Part shown: positions 50,428-64,000 of the stretch, piece by piece
Position numbering within the stretch: position 1 is the stretch's first letter
Layout: every line of letters starts with the position of its first letter
Assembly: GCF_002288925.2 (NCBI RefSeq)
Contig: NW_022098001.1
Coordinates: 15,225,457-15,289,456, forward strand
DNA length: 64,000 nt
Source of the DNA: Delphinapterus leucas
Lineage: Eukaryota; Chordata; Mammalia; Artiodactyla; Monodontidae
Direction of reading: 5' to 3'
Program-made: the position numbers and the translations under genes
The notes under the pieces: generated by a model
Told to the model about the DNA's origin: nothing
What the model saw: only the letters and a program-made list of their open reading frames with translations
The model's database searches: none

Positions 50428-50547
<120 letters not shown>

Positions 50548-51023
50548 CTATCAAAAGAGAAGAAGAAGCAGTTAGCAACTCATCTGCAAAACAATAAAAA
50601 TTAAGTTCTTCTTAAAATTGCTTCCTTTCTCTCAAAATAATGAGGGTTGAATTCTTGGAAAACATATAAAGAGAATAGTAAGATAATAAAGGATAATGAG
50701 GTTATTTTAAAAAGTAGATGCAAAAGAGACTGGAGACACTCCCAAGAAAGGAAGAAACAGGGTTGATATATGAAAACTTTTCAGGGACTCAGGCTGAGTC
50801 AACTGTTTGGTGGCATAAGCAATTCATAATTAAGAAACTGCAAATAAAGAAGGAAAAATTAAGACAGTAAATATTAACTTGTAGCTTGTTATAACCATCT
50901 CTGGAATTAACCACCAGTGGAAATCAGACTAAAAATACAATCATAGCAAATCACTTTTAAAGCCTCTCTTAGTGTACTCATGACCTTTAAAAAGGGAGAA
51001 ATAACAGTTGCAAGATAAAGTCA

Positions 51024-51158
<135 letters not shown>

Positions 51159-52309
51159 TTAATTTTCTTTTATAGCCACAGTATAGTGTCATAAGAAAAA
51201 AGAAGTTCCAACCAAGAACATAGTGGCCAATAACAATTCCTGTGGAATAAAATCCTACTTATCATTTCTGATTCTTCTGTCAAAGGAAGAGTGCTTTGCA
51301 ATTGTGTTAAGATTCACTGAGGGAGCTTATTTTGAATTTAAAAAACTCTTCTGTGTCATTAAAATAAGATAGGACAAACACAGGGGGAGGAAGTAAGGGG
51401 CTTTAAAAGCTTTAGGATAAACCAATGCATTAATGGCCAGATTTAGGTCTGGTTCTGCAATTCCGCTCATCTCCTAAATTCAAAAAGCCACTAGAAAAAT
51501 TGCTGTTTTTCAAATTAATCTTCTCTGAAACAGTAGCACATAAAAAGCATATGTCAAGTATTCTGTTTCAACTACAGATAATGTGTTAAACATTCAAATG
51601 GGATGGTTTCAAGTGTTTTCTTAGATAGATTTAATAACAATACTACAAAGGGAAGTTTTATAAATCACAAGAGAAAAGTTTACATTGTAGGCCTTCTTAG
51701 ATACACTTCAGAGAAGGATAACATTTCCTAACCACCCAATACAAAGCTGTCGCCTGCTGTCGCATTCCTAACTTCCACTCCCCTTCCACTCCCCCTCTAC
51801 TATCTCATCTCCCTGCTGATGCCCTTCACAGCACTTGTCACAACTGTGACTTGTTCTTGTTACAGCATATCTTTGAGCTCAGCACAGTGCCTCGCACATA
51901 ACACGTACTCAGATATGTAAACGAATATAGCAGGTGAACACTGAAAAGACTTTCCTAAATACTCAATGTACACATTTTAAAACTCCTTTAAATGACATGA
52001 AAAACAGTAACATTCAAAGTTTAAAAACTAAAAGATGCCACTTAAAAATTGAAGAAGCTGGGTTTGGGGAAATATAAGGAGTGAACAATAAAGCCTAATA
52101 TTATGAGAATCAAGAAGATTTTGTATAGACAAACTTATGGAACTGTAATAGGCTAAAGGAACTTTTATGGATATTTTAGGAATAAACACTGATAGTTTGA
52201 GAATGTGACCATGGTATCAAATGACAGCAAAGTGAGAAACAAAGAACGAGGTTAGACGGTAGTGCCCAAGACAGCTAGTTGCTGCCTGAACAATCCTTTC
52301 CCTTCCCCT

Positions 52310-53490
52310 TAGTGACAGACCCCTTCTTTGAGGGGGTCTACCCAGCTGACAGTGCAGTGAAGTGTGGCCATGTGACCAAGTTCTGACCAAGAAGATGTCA
52401 AAGACACTTCTGAAAGGGCTCTCAAAGAGGAGAGGGTGAGCGTCCATTGCACTCCCCGGATCGGCAGGCCCACCAATCTGCACACAGGACCAGACCCCGG
52501 CCCCTATGGTCCTTGAGTTTGGGCTGCCCTTGCCCCACTGCCCACCTCCTCATCCAGTCATGCTGGAGCATCTAAGCTCGCTGCCCACACAAATGGATTA
52601 CAAGGGCCAGAAGCTAGCTGAACAGGGGTTTCAGGGAATTATTCTTTTCTGCAATACTTGGATTTATCGATGGGTATGTGGCTGAACAGTCTGGGTGGAC
52701 TACATAGTTATGGCAGGATTTGCTTTTTCGTGTTTGCTGACATTTTCCTTCATAGCCCATTTATCACTGACACCCCCTCAAGTGGTTCGAGACTTGCTCT
52801 GTTTGAGACTCCGGCACACAAGACAAGAAACCAGGGGAAAGACAAATTAAGAGGCATGCTAAAAATAACTGATAGGGGTTTTCATGATTCAGATTTACTA
52901 CTTTACCTGCTTGTGTTTCATGTGAAATGAGCTAAATTGTTTTCATACCTAAAACGTGAGCTAAAAACCACCTATGCTCAGCTATATATAAATTTTGTTC
53001 TCTTTATATTTTACTTCTCAGTTGGGTTTTGATTTATAAAACTTTTAGACTTTCTCTTAATAATCTTCCTCTGAAATGCAGAACAGAAAACAACACAAGT
53101 ATGCAAACTTTCTTGCAGGTCTACAAAATAAGGAAGAATAAATGCCTCATAAATGATAATACAATTTAACTATTACAGTTTCATAATTCATTATGAGTAG
53201 TTAAGCTGTTTTAATGTTTTCAGTTAAAACTCATAGTGAACAAATAAAGAGGAAAGGGTGAGGTCTTCTCCCCTGGCTCACCCCTGCAACTCCATCAGCC
53301 ATTACGGACTGCGAGGTGACCTTAGAGGTAAAGTCCTGAGGGGCAGAGCAGAACAACAGGCATCTGGGCCTGACAGCAGCCACCCTGCTGGCCCTGCATT
53401 GCCGACCTCTGCTCTTCTTTCTCACAGGAGACAGAAAACTCACTTTTATTTCAGCCACTGCTATTTGGGGTTTCTGTATTGTTGTACTCA
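52310..53490 (+). repeat. Fragments of an unnamed old repeat (intron 21)
   Basis: 52340-52400 ('gtggccatgtgaccaagttc') and 53290-53490 ('ttttatttcagccactgcta', 'tatttggggtttctg') match the two ends of the element type seen at 12880-13200. The DNA between (52560-53250) has no recognisable feature. The 131-codon frame at 53258-53653 is largely this repeat. Confidence 0.45.
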
Positions 53491-53639
53491 ACCAATACGA
53501 AAAGCTTCAGATGGTATTCCTTTAAATTCTCTACACCCAGATAAATCTGATCTATTCACAAAAACTTATATTGGTATATGTAAAAATAAATATTTTCTTA
53601 CTATTATACTGATGATAAACATCAAACCCCATAATACGG

Positions 53640-54165
53640 TTGACAGACAGTAACTAGACTTATCATGGTGATCATTTTGAAATGTATAGAAATATCAAAT
53701 CACTATGCTGTGTTCCAGGAACTAACATAGTGTTGTAGGTTAATTATACATCAAAAACAAACAGACAAATGAACAAACTCTTAGAAGAAGAGATGAGATT
53801 TCTGGTTACCAGAGGTGGGGGCTGGAGGGGGAAGTGGGGGGAACTGGATAAGGACAGTCAAAAGGCACAAACTTCCAGTTATAAGATAAATAAGTACTAA
53901 GGATGCAATGTGCAACATGATAAATTAACACTGTTTTAGGTTATACATAAAAATTAAAAGAATAAATCCTAAGAGTTCTCATCACAAGGGAAAAATATTT
54001 TTCTTTTTATTTCTCTAATTTTGTATCTGTATGAGATGATGGATGTTCACTAAACTTATTGTGGTAATCATTTCATGATGTGTGTAAGTTAAATCATTAT
54101 GCTGTACACCTTAAACTTACACAGTGTTGTATGTCAGTTATATCTCAATAAAACTGGAAGGGAAA
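53640..54165 (+). mobile_element. L1M-type 3' UTR fragment (intron 21)
   Basis: 'ttaaatcattatgctgtaca', 'ccttaaacttacacagtgtt' and 'gtcagttatatctcaataaa' form a typical older L1 3' end. The first part (53660-53760) is a second copy of the same motif, so this may be a partial duplication or two insertions. Confidence 0.75.
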
Positions 54166-54929
54166 AAATCAAACCCCATATTCTTTTAATCGAATTTTAT
54201 TTCAAATCCTAATTTCTGTCTCTCTTTCTTTTCCAATTGTCAAACTATCCCTCACTAGCTCTATCCTATAGCTTCAAGTTTGAACAAGTCTCACCAACTT
54301 AAAATAAATGCAAATTTAAAGAGTCTATTCTTAAGTTTCAGAATGACACCTGGGTCCAATTCTGTAGGAATTTTGGGATTTCAATCCCAAAGATTTTTTA
54401 AAATAAGCTTTTAAGGCAAATATTTGCTCTCCAGTTTACAGGAAGTTCAATCTATTCTTTCTAGAGGTCCCACCTTCATTTGCTTACTTAAAAGTTAGAG
54501 AGATCTTAATCAAACAGAAAGCCTTTTTCCACTCATGGGAGTGTCTGTAAGCAAGAGAAAGAAATGCAGAGATCAGAGTTAAGCGCTGTAGCTGCTGCTT
54601 CTTTCTTTTCTTCCTTCATTCTTTTTTTTAAAGCTTTAAGAAGATAAGGGAAGTAAGCACAGAAAATATCCTCTGCTAGAGCCCTGGGACCTGAGAAGAT
54701 TTATTTTTAGTTTCAGCTATTTCAATAAATATTTCAGAGAAGATTTCAGAAGGGGTACTGGTTTTTGAGAGGTTTAATGATATATAAATAAATGTAAACT
54801 ATAAGTTATATTTCAAAAGAAAAGATTAAGGGTACCTTAGCAATTCCTATCATTATATATAAACTAAATCCTGTGACTAGAAAGCTGCAGACTCTGAAAG
54901 ACCCTTCAGAGACCCACTATTGAGAAGAA

Positions 54930-55165
54930 ATGGACTCTGAAATCAGATCGCCTGGGTTCAAATTCCAGTTCTGCCAATTTCTAATTGCATGACTTTAGGT
55001 AAATATTTAACCTTTCTGTGCCTCAGCATCCTCAGCTATAAAATGAGGATACTAAAAGAATCTATCTCTGAGGGCTACTATAAAGATTAAGTAAGTTACT
55101 TTGTGTAATGCAGTAAATTAACACAGTGCCTAGATTATCATACTATGTAAAAATTAGCTATTAGT
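54930..55165 (+). repeat. MIR SINE (intron 21)
   Basis: 'gcctgggttcaaattccagt', 'ctttctgtgcctcagcatcc' and 'taaaatgaggatactaaaag' match MIR over nearly its full length. It lies 135 bp upstream, in transcript order, of exon 22's side of the intron and is not exonised. Confidence 0.85.
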
Positions 55166-55236
55166 TATTATTACTGCTGTTCTTGTCACCTTCTTTATAC
55201 TATAGAAATCATGTTGTAGTCAATATTTGAGGATTA

Positions 55237-55488
<252 letters not shown>

Positions 55489-56479
55489 CTAGTCTGAAAA
55501 TAAGACCCTCCTCTCTACCCCTTACCTTGAAAAACTAAAGTATTCAAGTTTGTATAAATGGTAGAAAATCTAGATAAAAATAATTATCCAGTATTTTAAT
55601 TACAAAGTATTTAATACAAAATATTTAGCTAGTTCATTTGGTATTCTCTTCAATATAACTAAAGGCCAAATATAACATTATCATATACACAGACAAAGCT
55701 CAAAAATTTCTGTCAAGAGAATAAAGCTTTCTTCAGTAAACTACCAATGAACAACCAGTATTTCATGAGTTTTAACATATGCCAGGAACTATGTAAAATA
55801 CCTTTTATACTTTAAAACAGTATTTTGCAAAATGTCTTTTGAGGAAGATACCATCTTTGATAAAAGGAAACCATGATCAAATAAGTTAAGTTAGTATATT
55901 ATACTCACCTCCATGCTTTCCACCCTCATAGAATAAAAGCTCTGGAAAGTTTTATGGTAAAGGAATCTACATGACTTTATTGAATCCAGTGTTTTCCAAA
56001 CTTACTTCATTATAATACTTTTTTCTCACATAACACCTTTTAAAGCTTTAAAAAACACTACTATAAATCAATTTTTGAGACAGTGTTCATATATCCTAGG
56101 GACACACACATTCCTCTAGGTTTAAAAAGGAAAGGAAGGAGAAAAGTGGGAAAGAAGGAAAAAGGAAGGCAGACAGACATACAAGTTAATAATTCATATG
56201 TAACCTTACTTAAGCAGCTAATTCTAGAGAAAACCTGTTACTCATACAGGTTCCATATTTCAGTCTCATATTCAGTACTGAATACTTCTTTAATAATTCT
56301 ACTCAGACCCATGAAATAACTGTAAAGGGATCATAAGCATGTACCCATTCAGTGTGTCTTGTTAAGCTACAGCTCCAGCTCTTAAGACAGAACACAGTCC
56401 ATAGTAGGTGTTCAATGATAATTTATTAGAAGATTTCAACCTTCTAATAGTGGTTCTAATACAGGAGTGAGAATATGAA

Positions 56480-56635
56480 TAATGGGGTGGGGGTTTCTTA
56501 AAATACAGATACCTGAGCTTGCCTCAGAGCTACGGAATTGAACATAATCTCGAGGGGTGAGGTAAGGCATAGGTATTCTGCAAAAGCTTCCTATGGGGTT
56601 CTGCTACAAACCAGTGGTTTAAAAATCACTCCTTA
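56480..56635 (-). repeat. MER5A-like fragment (intron 20)
   Basis: 'gcaaaagcttcctatggggt' and 'ccagtggtttaaaaatcact' resemble the end of MER5A. Diverged. Confidence 0.5.
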
Positions 56636-56639
56636 CCTA

Positions 56640-56870
56640 CAGTAGACAAATTCAAAGAGACAGAAAGTAGAATGGTGGTTTCCAGGCGCTGGGGAGAGGG
56701 GAGAAGACGGAGCTGTTGTTTAATGGGTACAGAGTTTTAGTTTTGCAAGATGAACAGAATTCTAGAGACTACTGCACAACAATGGAAATGTACTTAACAG
56801 TACTGGACTGTATACTTAAAATGATTAAGATGGTAAATTTCATGTTATGTGTATTTTTTAATGGCTTGAT
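56640..56870 (+). mobile_element. L1M-type 3' UTR fragment (intron 20)
   Basis: 'agaatggtggtttccaggcg', 'actgtatacttaaaatgatt' and 'tggtaaatttcatgttatgt' are standard older L1 3' UTR phrases. It ends about 110 bp downstream, in transcript order, of TMEM67 exon 20. Confidence 0.8.
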
Positions 56871-56978
56871 TACAATATTTTAACCTTTAGAAAACTCTTC
56901 CACTGACATGAAAACTTAGCTGGAATTATAATAACATTTATGAGGTACCCATAAGTTGTATACAATTACATCAGTTTA

Positions 56979-57384
<406 letters not shown>

Positions 57385-57387
57385 TTA

Positions 57388-57903
57388 AGAATGTCCATCG
57401 ACAGATGAACGGATAAAGAAGATGTGGTACATATATACAATGGAATACTACTCAGCCATAAAAAAGAACGAAATAATGCCATTTGCAGCAACATGGATGC
57501 AACTAGAGATTATCATACTAAGTGAAGTAAGTCAGAAAGAGAAAGACAAATACCATACGATATCACTTACATGTGGAATCTAAAATATGACACAAATGAA
57601 CTTATCTACGAAAACAGAAACAGACTCACAGACATAGAGAACAGACTTGTGGTTGCCAAGGGGAGGGGGGCAGAGAGGGATGGACTGGCAGTTTGGGGTT
57701 AGCAGATGCAAACTATTATACACAGAGTGGATAAACATGGTCCTACTGTACAGCACAGGGAACTATACTCAATATCCTGTGATAAACCATAATGGAAAAG
57801 AGTATGAAAAAAGAGTGTCTCTATGTGTATAACTGAGTCACTCTGCTGCACAGCGGAGATTGGCACAATGTTGTAAACCAACTATACTTCAAAAAAAAAA
57901 AAG
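57388..57903 (+). mobile_element. 5'-truncated L1 3' end (intron 18)
   Basis: It begins in the ORF2 end ('gtacatatatacaatggaat') and runs to 'ccaactatacttc' and poly-A. It lies only about 70 bp from exon 19 and is antisense to TMEM67. No clear target duplication. Confidence 0.9.
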
Positions 57904-58761
57904 AAACAAACATACTGTAATCACAAGAATATATAACTTTTACAAGTTACAAACTTGTAATACCATTAGGGGATCAACAGAAGCTCACGAAATAGCGGAA
58001 TCACCAAACTCACAGAATTTTTATATACATATTAATTCGACTTCCCTTTTTCTGTCTTTCTTTGAAATAGGGATATGAAAGGAGACACACTACCTCCTCC
58101 TCATACAGGGATCTTGCATTAATTGTCTCTCTTTCCCAAGGTTTCCAAAAGCATACTTTGTTTTCTAGATCATCTAACTTCTTTATAAGTAAAGGTATTT
58201 CCAACTATAATTTGCTTGTCCTACTTAAAGCTTTAGTATGCTCTCACTGTTGTTTTTTTTCCCCTATTTCTGGTATTTTCATTTACAGAATATGTTTAAA
58301 CTAAGGCTTCCTCCTAGTAGGTACATTATTGATCAAACAAGGGATAAAAATCTAAGTATGGGATGATTCCTCTCTTCGTGGAGCTCACAGATCAGTGGGA
58401 ACATCAGACACTTAATAATCACAACACAATTGGATGAGATCTACCACAGAAGCATGTAAAGAGCTTCACATCCATCGACAGAACAATGAAGTAGGGAGGG
58501 GGGTTGCCATGGGAAGAGGAGGAAAGGAATATGGAGGCAGAGAACAAATGCTAAGAGTTCAGCACTTTATCCAGCATGGTACCTTTTACTCTCAATTAAC
58601 AGGTTAAATTAAATAATAAAAAAATATTTAAGGCAGATCTTCAGAATAAGATATCTATTATAAATAAAAGTAGACTTCCTAGTAAAACAGAATTAATTCA
58701 TGCTTTCTTCCAAAATTAAACTAAATTTTACACCAAAGATTTTGAAAGCAGTTTAATTTTA

Positions 58762-58908
<147 letters not shown>

Positions 58909-59139
58909 CTATGATAAAAATTACGCTGCTAAACATGACCATACAAAGTTTTTACTAAACACAAGTTATAACCCAAAGAAAGCGTAAAAGAGGAAGGTGG
59001 TGATGCACTCAATAAACATAGCACACTCAGGGAATGGTGAGTTTAGCATTTGCCCCAATACTCTTGATCAAAAATATCCTCCACTAAAGACAGTTCCTTT
59101 ATAAAGAAAGCTTACAAGTTATTCAGGTATTGGCACTTA

Positions 59140-59307
<168 letters not shown>

Positions 59308-59539
59308 TTATACTATTACTTTTAATAACATGTTATTTACCCAGTTTCTCAAGCTTGAAGCCTTGTTTCATGTATACGTGGATCAGTTAGAAAGACCAAC
59401 TGCAGCCACTTCCTAGACACCTTTTGGGTCCTAACCTTTTGATCCATTCCCAATAGCCTCTGTCTTATTCAACCCTTCTCATCTTTCACCATCTAAGAAA
59501 TTTAGAACCGCTTCCTAATTTTCTTCGAGTCTGGAATCC

Positions 59540-59960
59540 TTCTCTCCAATGTATCCTCTATACTACCATCAGAGTTGGCTTTCTAAAATGTAAATTGGAT
59601 TGTGTTACTCCCCTTCTTAAAAATGTACAGTGACTCCTTATTAACATATAAATTCCTAACTCACAAGGTCCTCCACAACCTAGACAAAAATTAAATATTT
59701 AGCCTCATCTGCCAGTTCCAACCACTTACTCAATAATTAACTATTCCACACTTTCATCTCAAATGTTTTGGGGAATGAAATGGGCACTGATTCTACAAAT
59801 ATTCTTCCCTTTTTATCTCTGGCAAACTCTCATGAGCTCCGAGGGCAGAGACAATGTCTCTCTTTGCTCATTATCACAATCCCCCCAGTGCCTAGCAGAG
59901 CACCTGGCACTCAGACAGTAGGCTGTCAGTGACTATCTGTGGAATGCGCAGATAACCCAG
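59540..59960 (+). repeat. L2 LINE 3' end (intron 16)
   Basis: 'ttactccccttcttaaaaat', 'aaggtcctccacaacctaga' and 'gtgcctagcagagcacctgg' are conserved LINE2 3' blocks. Confidence 0.75.
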
Positions 59961-60029
59961 CTTAAAGTTCACTTCTCTTGGAAGCTTTTCTTGACTATCC
60001 CAGAAAGTAAATCAAGCCCCCCTCCTCTG

Positions 60030-60410
60030 ATTCCTTGGCACATTGGCTCTGGAGTCAGGAAGACATCCCAGCACAAACAAATTTACTACGTGCTTTTCTC
60101 ATGTTCTTTATCAGTGAAATGGAAATACCACCTATTACTTTGTTGCTATAAAAATTAAATGAATAGGGGCTTCCCTGGTGGCGCAGTGGTTGAGAGTCCG
60201 CCTGCCGACGCAGGGGACATGGGTTCGTGCCCCGGTCTGGGAAGATCCCACATGCCACAGAGCGGCTGGACCCATGAGCCATGGCCGCTGAGCCTGTGCA
60301 TCTGGAGCCTGTGCTCCGCAATGGGAGAGGCCACAACAGTGAGAGGCCCGCGCACCACAGAAAAAAAAAAAAAAGTGCCTGGCACATAGTAAATATTCAA
60401 AAAATGGTAG
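60030..60410 (+). repeat. MIR split by a CHR SINE (intron 16)
   Basis: 'ctctggagtcaggaagacat' and 'tatcagtgaaatggaaatac' lie on the left, 'tgcctggcacatagtaaata' on the right. The CHR SINE at 60166-60374 lies between. Confidence 0.7.
60166..60374 (+). mobile_element. Short CHR SINE (intron 16)
   Basis: It runs from 'ggggcttccctggtggcgca' to 'gcgcaccacag' and poly-A. Inserted into a MIR, antisense to TMEM67. A target duplication is not obvious. Confidence 0.93.
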
Positions 60411-60479
60411 ATAAAAATAAAAACAAACATAAAAAAGATTAATTGAGAAGAGAAACTATAAAGTTAATAGAATAAAATA

Positions 60480-61060
60480 TGGGCGAATACCTTTTTGATC
60501 TTGAGATAGGGGAGGCTTTCCTAAATAAGATCCTAAAAGCACATGCCATAATATGAAAACCTACTCAGATGTGACAATATTAAAATCAAGAGTTTCTGTT
60601 AAACAAAGTAACACACAGATAAAATAACATATGAATCACTCTTGGAGAATAAATTTCAACATCAAAAACCAAAAGTGGATTTATATTTAGAAAATACATA
60701 AAACTCCAAATAAATAAAATATAAAAACTTGTTTAAATAAACAAGAAAAACTGAAAACTTAATTAGAAAAATGGGCAAGGGATACAAACAGGAAGTTCAC
60801 AGAAGGGGAAACCCAAATGATTAATAAAGCATATGAAGAGTAATCAGAGAAATGAAAATTAAATCAAGAATAACATACTACTTACCCCACCAAATTGGCA
60901 AAAAATGGAAAGACTTGAAAAACAGCAAGTATTGGTGAGGACGTGAGGAAACAAGAACAGCTCTGCTGTTGTGTGCAGACTGGCCCACAGCAACGTGGGA
61001 GGGAAATGAGCATACACCTCTCATAGTCATATACACCAGAGAAACTCAAGGCAACTTTTG
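60480..61060 (+). mobile_element. Old L1 ORF2 fragment (intron 16)
   Basis: 'gaatacctttttgatcttga', 'gagtttctgttaaacaaagt' and 'caccaaattggcaaaaaatg' are consecutive parts of a decayed L1 ORF2. The element is diverged and not coding. It lies close to exon 16. Confidence 0.65.
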
Positions 61061-61141
61061 ACTCATTCTCTAGCTGTGTTTTATTAGAAGGATATAAAAT
61101 AGCCAAAAGATAAAAATATACTTAAAAAATTCCTATGATCA

Positions 61142-61243
<102 letters not shown>

Positions 61244-61289
61244 CTAAAGGAAAAAAAAAATTGGAATTTATGTAATTTCATAATGTAAT

Positions 61290-62285
61290 TTCATCCATGT
61301 TCAAAGATACTGTAAATAGAAAGTAAGGAAGTACTCAAAAAATGGTGGTGGAAGGTGGCTAAAAGGACATAGGAGCCAAATTTAAGGAACTCCCAATGGT
61401 CAAATCTGGGACAATTTGAGCAAGAAAATAGACAGTAATGAATTATTATTGCTAGAATAAATAAATATCCATGAGTCCATACTGATTTAAATAAATAATT
61501 GAATAAATAAATCAATGTGGACAAAGGGACAGTCCCTCCTTATAGCAGAACTTGAATTAACAAATATAGAAGAAATGATGGAAATACACAATCACCATCA
61601 GACAAATGTCACAGTAACACTTTTTACTGGCAAGAATTAACAATGGGTGCTAAAATTAGAGGGCAAAAGAATAATGAGGAGCAGGATATTTGCATAATCT
61701 CAAGTATCTCCTCACAAGATACAAGATACTTATTAATTGTAAGTGGAAAAATACAGTGGAGAACTCTGTGGACACCATCTTAGCCATATGATCGAAGGTG
61801 ACATCACTGTTAATAAGATACAGTGACATCAAGTATCTTCTGATATGATTTGCTGAGAAGGGTACAACATCATTTCTGTGGCATTTGTGCTAAAACTACC
61901 TTTAATCATGGGAAAATATCAGATAAACCCAATTGAGGTCCAAAATACCAGTGTCAGTCATGAAAGACAAAGAACGACAGAGCACCTGTCACAGATCTAA
62001 AGATACACACGATGGCTAGAAGTAATATGTGACCCTGGACTGGGTCCTAAAACAGAAGAAGGATAGTGAAAAAAATCTGTAAAATCCGAAGAGTATTTAG
62101 ATTAGTTAACAGATTAGGACTACATCAATATTAATTTTCTGATTAACATCACTGTACTACCATCATGTAAGGTGTTAACATTAGGGGAGGCTGGGTGAGG
62201 GTTATATGGCAAATCTCTCTATTTTGACAACTTTCCTGTACATGTAAAAACTTTTTTTTTAATTAAAAAATATACTGTAAGTATT
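61290..62285 (+). mobile_element. Old L1 3' end (L1ME/L1MC type, intron 15)
   Basis: 'aaatatccatgagtccatac', 'aggtgttaacattaggggag' and 'caactttcctgtacatgtaa', followed by an A-rich tail, match a known old L1 3' region. It fills almost the whole of intron 15. Confidence 0.6.
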
Positions 62286-62309
62286 TTTAACAGGTTAAAA
62301 TAAACTCAC

Positions 62310-62366
62310 ATCTGTCTGGACACGTGCTTCTCCTTGATCCATTTCATATGTGACCGAGAAAGAAAC
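62310..62366 (-). CDS. TMEM67: TMEM67 exon 15 (19 codons)
   Basis: This is the first exon in the window in transcript order. It is preceded by 'tatcag' and followed by the strong donor GTGAGT. It encodes VSFSVTYEMDQGEARVQTD, residues about 507-525. This is the end of the extracellular part just before the first membrane segment. It is in phase 0 at both ends. The neighbouring upstream exon (14) was not found between here and 64000, so that intron is longer than 1.6 kb. Confidence 0.95.
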
Positions 62367-62936
62367 CTGATATTTAAAAGAAAGTGAATTAGCCATACTG
62401 AAGTTATATAATACAAACCTACTTTTACTAGAAAAATACATTTGTAACTGAATTTTACCATAAATGCCATACTTTTGAACTATCAATGTTACTAGAGTTG
62501 ACCCTTATTTGTATCAATACATAAATGAATACGCTCTTGGGAATTATTCATGCTACTTTAAACATCCCTTTTGAACACATGTTAAAGAAAGAGGGCTTCA
62601 TTAGGAGCTAGGTTAGGTTCATTAATAGCAGTCAAGCCAAATTAACCATATTTCATTTTCTGATAGGTTTCTGTAACTGAGGAGTGTGACTGATCTTACA
62701 TATCAAGAATTCAGCAACTGGCTAAACAATCACAGCCTAAGATGGCAGATTAATCAAAGGGCTGAACAAGAATCTTAGGGATACCATTATATTGAGACAG
62801 TAGAAAGAAGAACCAGTAAAGAGTTAAGAGAAACAGGAGTATGTGAAGTAGGAGAGGGAAGATACCTAAGTCTTAGCAAGGTCATAAACAGGGAGTTTCA
62901 AAAAGGAGGAGGTCACCAGTAGTGTCAAATGTTGTA

Positions 62937-63143
62937 CAACTGGCCCTTGAACAATGCAGGGGTTAGGGACGCCAACCCCTGTGCAGTCAAAAATCCAGAT
63001 AGAACTTTAGAATTGCCCCTCCGCATCCATGGATTCAACCAACTTCATGTAGTGTTGTGGTACATATTGAGTGAAGAAAAAAAAAAAACCCATGTATAAG
63101 TAGACCCATGCAGTTCAAACTCATGTTGTTCAAGGGTCAACTG
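62937..63143. mobile_element. MER2-like Tigger MITE with TA target
   Basis: The left end 'caactggcccttgaacaatg' and the right end 'catgttgttcaagggtcaac' form terminal inverted repeats. TA dinucleotides flank them (62935-62936 and 63144-63145). At 207 bp it is an internally deleted, non-autonomous pogo/Tigger-type element in TMEM67 intron 14. Confidence 0.85.
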
Positions 63144-63149
63144 TATAAG

Positions 63150-64000
63150 TGTCAAGTTAAAGAAATAAAGCCAGTGTATGTGGAATTCATTGCTGACTTC
63201 ATGAAACAGGTTTTCAAAGAAGCAAATGGCAAGAGTAAAACTGCAAATGATGAAAGAGTAAATGGTTGGGAAATCAAGGAAAGACACACGATAGCAAGCT
63301 GTACAGTTGGCAGAGTTGATGGATGATTTTACTGTTTGGTTATGTTAGTTTGTTTTTAAGATGGGGCAACCTGAAGGGTATTATAAGCAAAGGAAAGGGA
63401 CCAGCAGAGAAGCTGGCTGAATAAAGGGTTGTGGGTGAAACAGGATACTGGAGGAAGTACCCTAAACAAGTACAGGTTGAAAATTCGCTTAAGAAAGTGG
63501 GAAGGGTCCTTTTTTCTTAGAAATAGGAACAGGAGTTAGGAAAGATAATGAAACAGAGATACTTAAGTATTAAAGAGGAAATCTGAAGGAATTCATATTG
63601 GATGGTTTTGATCTGCTCAGTAAAATAGGAAGATAGGCTATTTGTCTTTGGTGAGAGAGCAGAGATGTAGCTGGATACTTAAAATGAATGTAGAACTTTT
63701 ACAATAGCTGTCATGAGAAATTAAGAAATGATGAAAGAACTGTACATTCTACAATTAGAATGAATTTGAGGTGGACTTCCTCAATATGGTTTTATGATTC
63801 TCTCAACTTTTTTTCCCATTTGTCAAGACTTAGTTTAGAATATTTTGGACAAGAAAAATATTTAAAGAAAACACCCAGAAGTGTTTTATGTTAAGATAAA
63901 TATATTCTTGACTACCCAAGAATGACCATTCCAGGAAGACGTAAACCAGGCAGTCTTTTGTTGTTACTAAGCATGTTTCTGGATTTTCTTCTCCTCTCAC
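63150..64000. other. TMEM67 intron 14, nothing recognised
   Basis: Intron-like AT-rich DNA with no exon of TMEM67 that I can identify. The surrounding 62800-63700 has the flavour of an ancient repeat, not named. Confidence 0.4.

Noticed and set aside
53258..53653. 131-codon plus-strand frame in TMEM67 intron 21
   Set aside because: Much of it covers a fragment of an old interspersed repeat and it runs antisense to TMEM67. No domain is recognisable.
62366..64000. Search for TMEM67 exon 14
   Set aside because: No minus-strand AG...GT segment with meckelin-like sequence was visible. The exon is probably beyond the window.

Overview
This is nuclear DNA from a mammal, almost certainly a cetacean. 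It carries about fifteen SINEs of the tRNA-derived CHR type found in whales and their relatives (core 'ttccctggtggcgcagtggt'). Both a short form of about 200 bp ending in 'gtaccgc' plus a poly-A tail and a long form of about 300-360 bp ending in (TAAA)n are present. Cetartiodactyl-type L1 3' ends and a ruminant/cetacean-type mariner MITE agree with this. The DNA is AT-rich, repeat-dense and intron-bearing, with no operons, no CRISPR arrays and no prokaryotic features. The species cannot be fixed from the sequence.

One protein-coding gene is recognisable. The 3' half of TMEM67 (meckelin, MKS3) lies on the minus strand, from exon 15 at 62310-62366 down to the stop codon at 41210-41212. All 14 exons (15 to 28) can be placed to the base with GT-AG introns. 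Phases join without a break and there is no internal stop, giving 489 codons. These correspond to residues 507-995 if the protein has the human length of 995. The numbering is supported because residues at known human disease positions fall where expected: R549 in exon 16, C615 in exon 18, and G821 and I833 in exon 24. The encoded part is the end of the extracellular region, the membrane domain and the C terminus of a transition-zone protein of the primary cilium. Exons 1-14 would lie beyond position 64000.

Positions 1 to about 40000 lie downstream of the gene and look intergenic. They are a mosaic of L1 fragments (several nested), CHR SINEs, five probable endogenous-retrovirus LTRs, a MaLR LTR, old MIR/L2/MER5 pieces and single-copy DNA with no gene I can support. 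From 41290 to 64000 the same repeat classes fill the TMEM67 introns, many in the plus (antisense) orientation.

I did not find a new biological system. The most informative structures are transposon events whose boundaries can be read directly. These include an L1 with a probable 3' transduction and a 15-bp target-site duplication (10762-11172), and a SINE inside a SINE with both duplications intact (26975-27602). There is also an L1 inserted into an opposite-strand L1 (1165-4790), an 80-bp mariner hairpin inside a MIR (7750-7829) and a 207-bp Tigger-type element flanked by TA (62937-63143).
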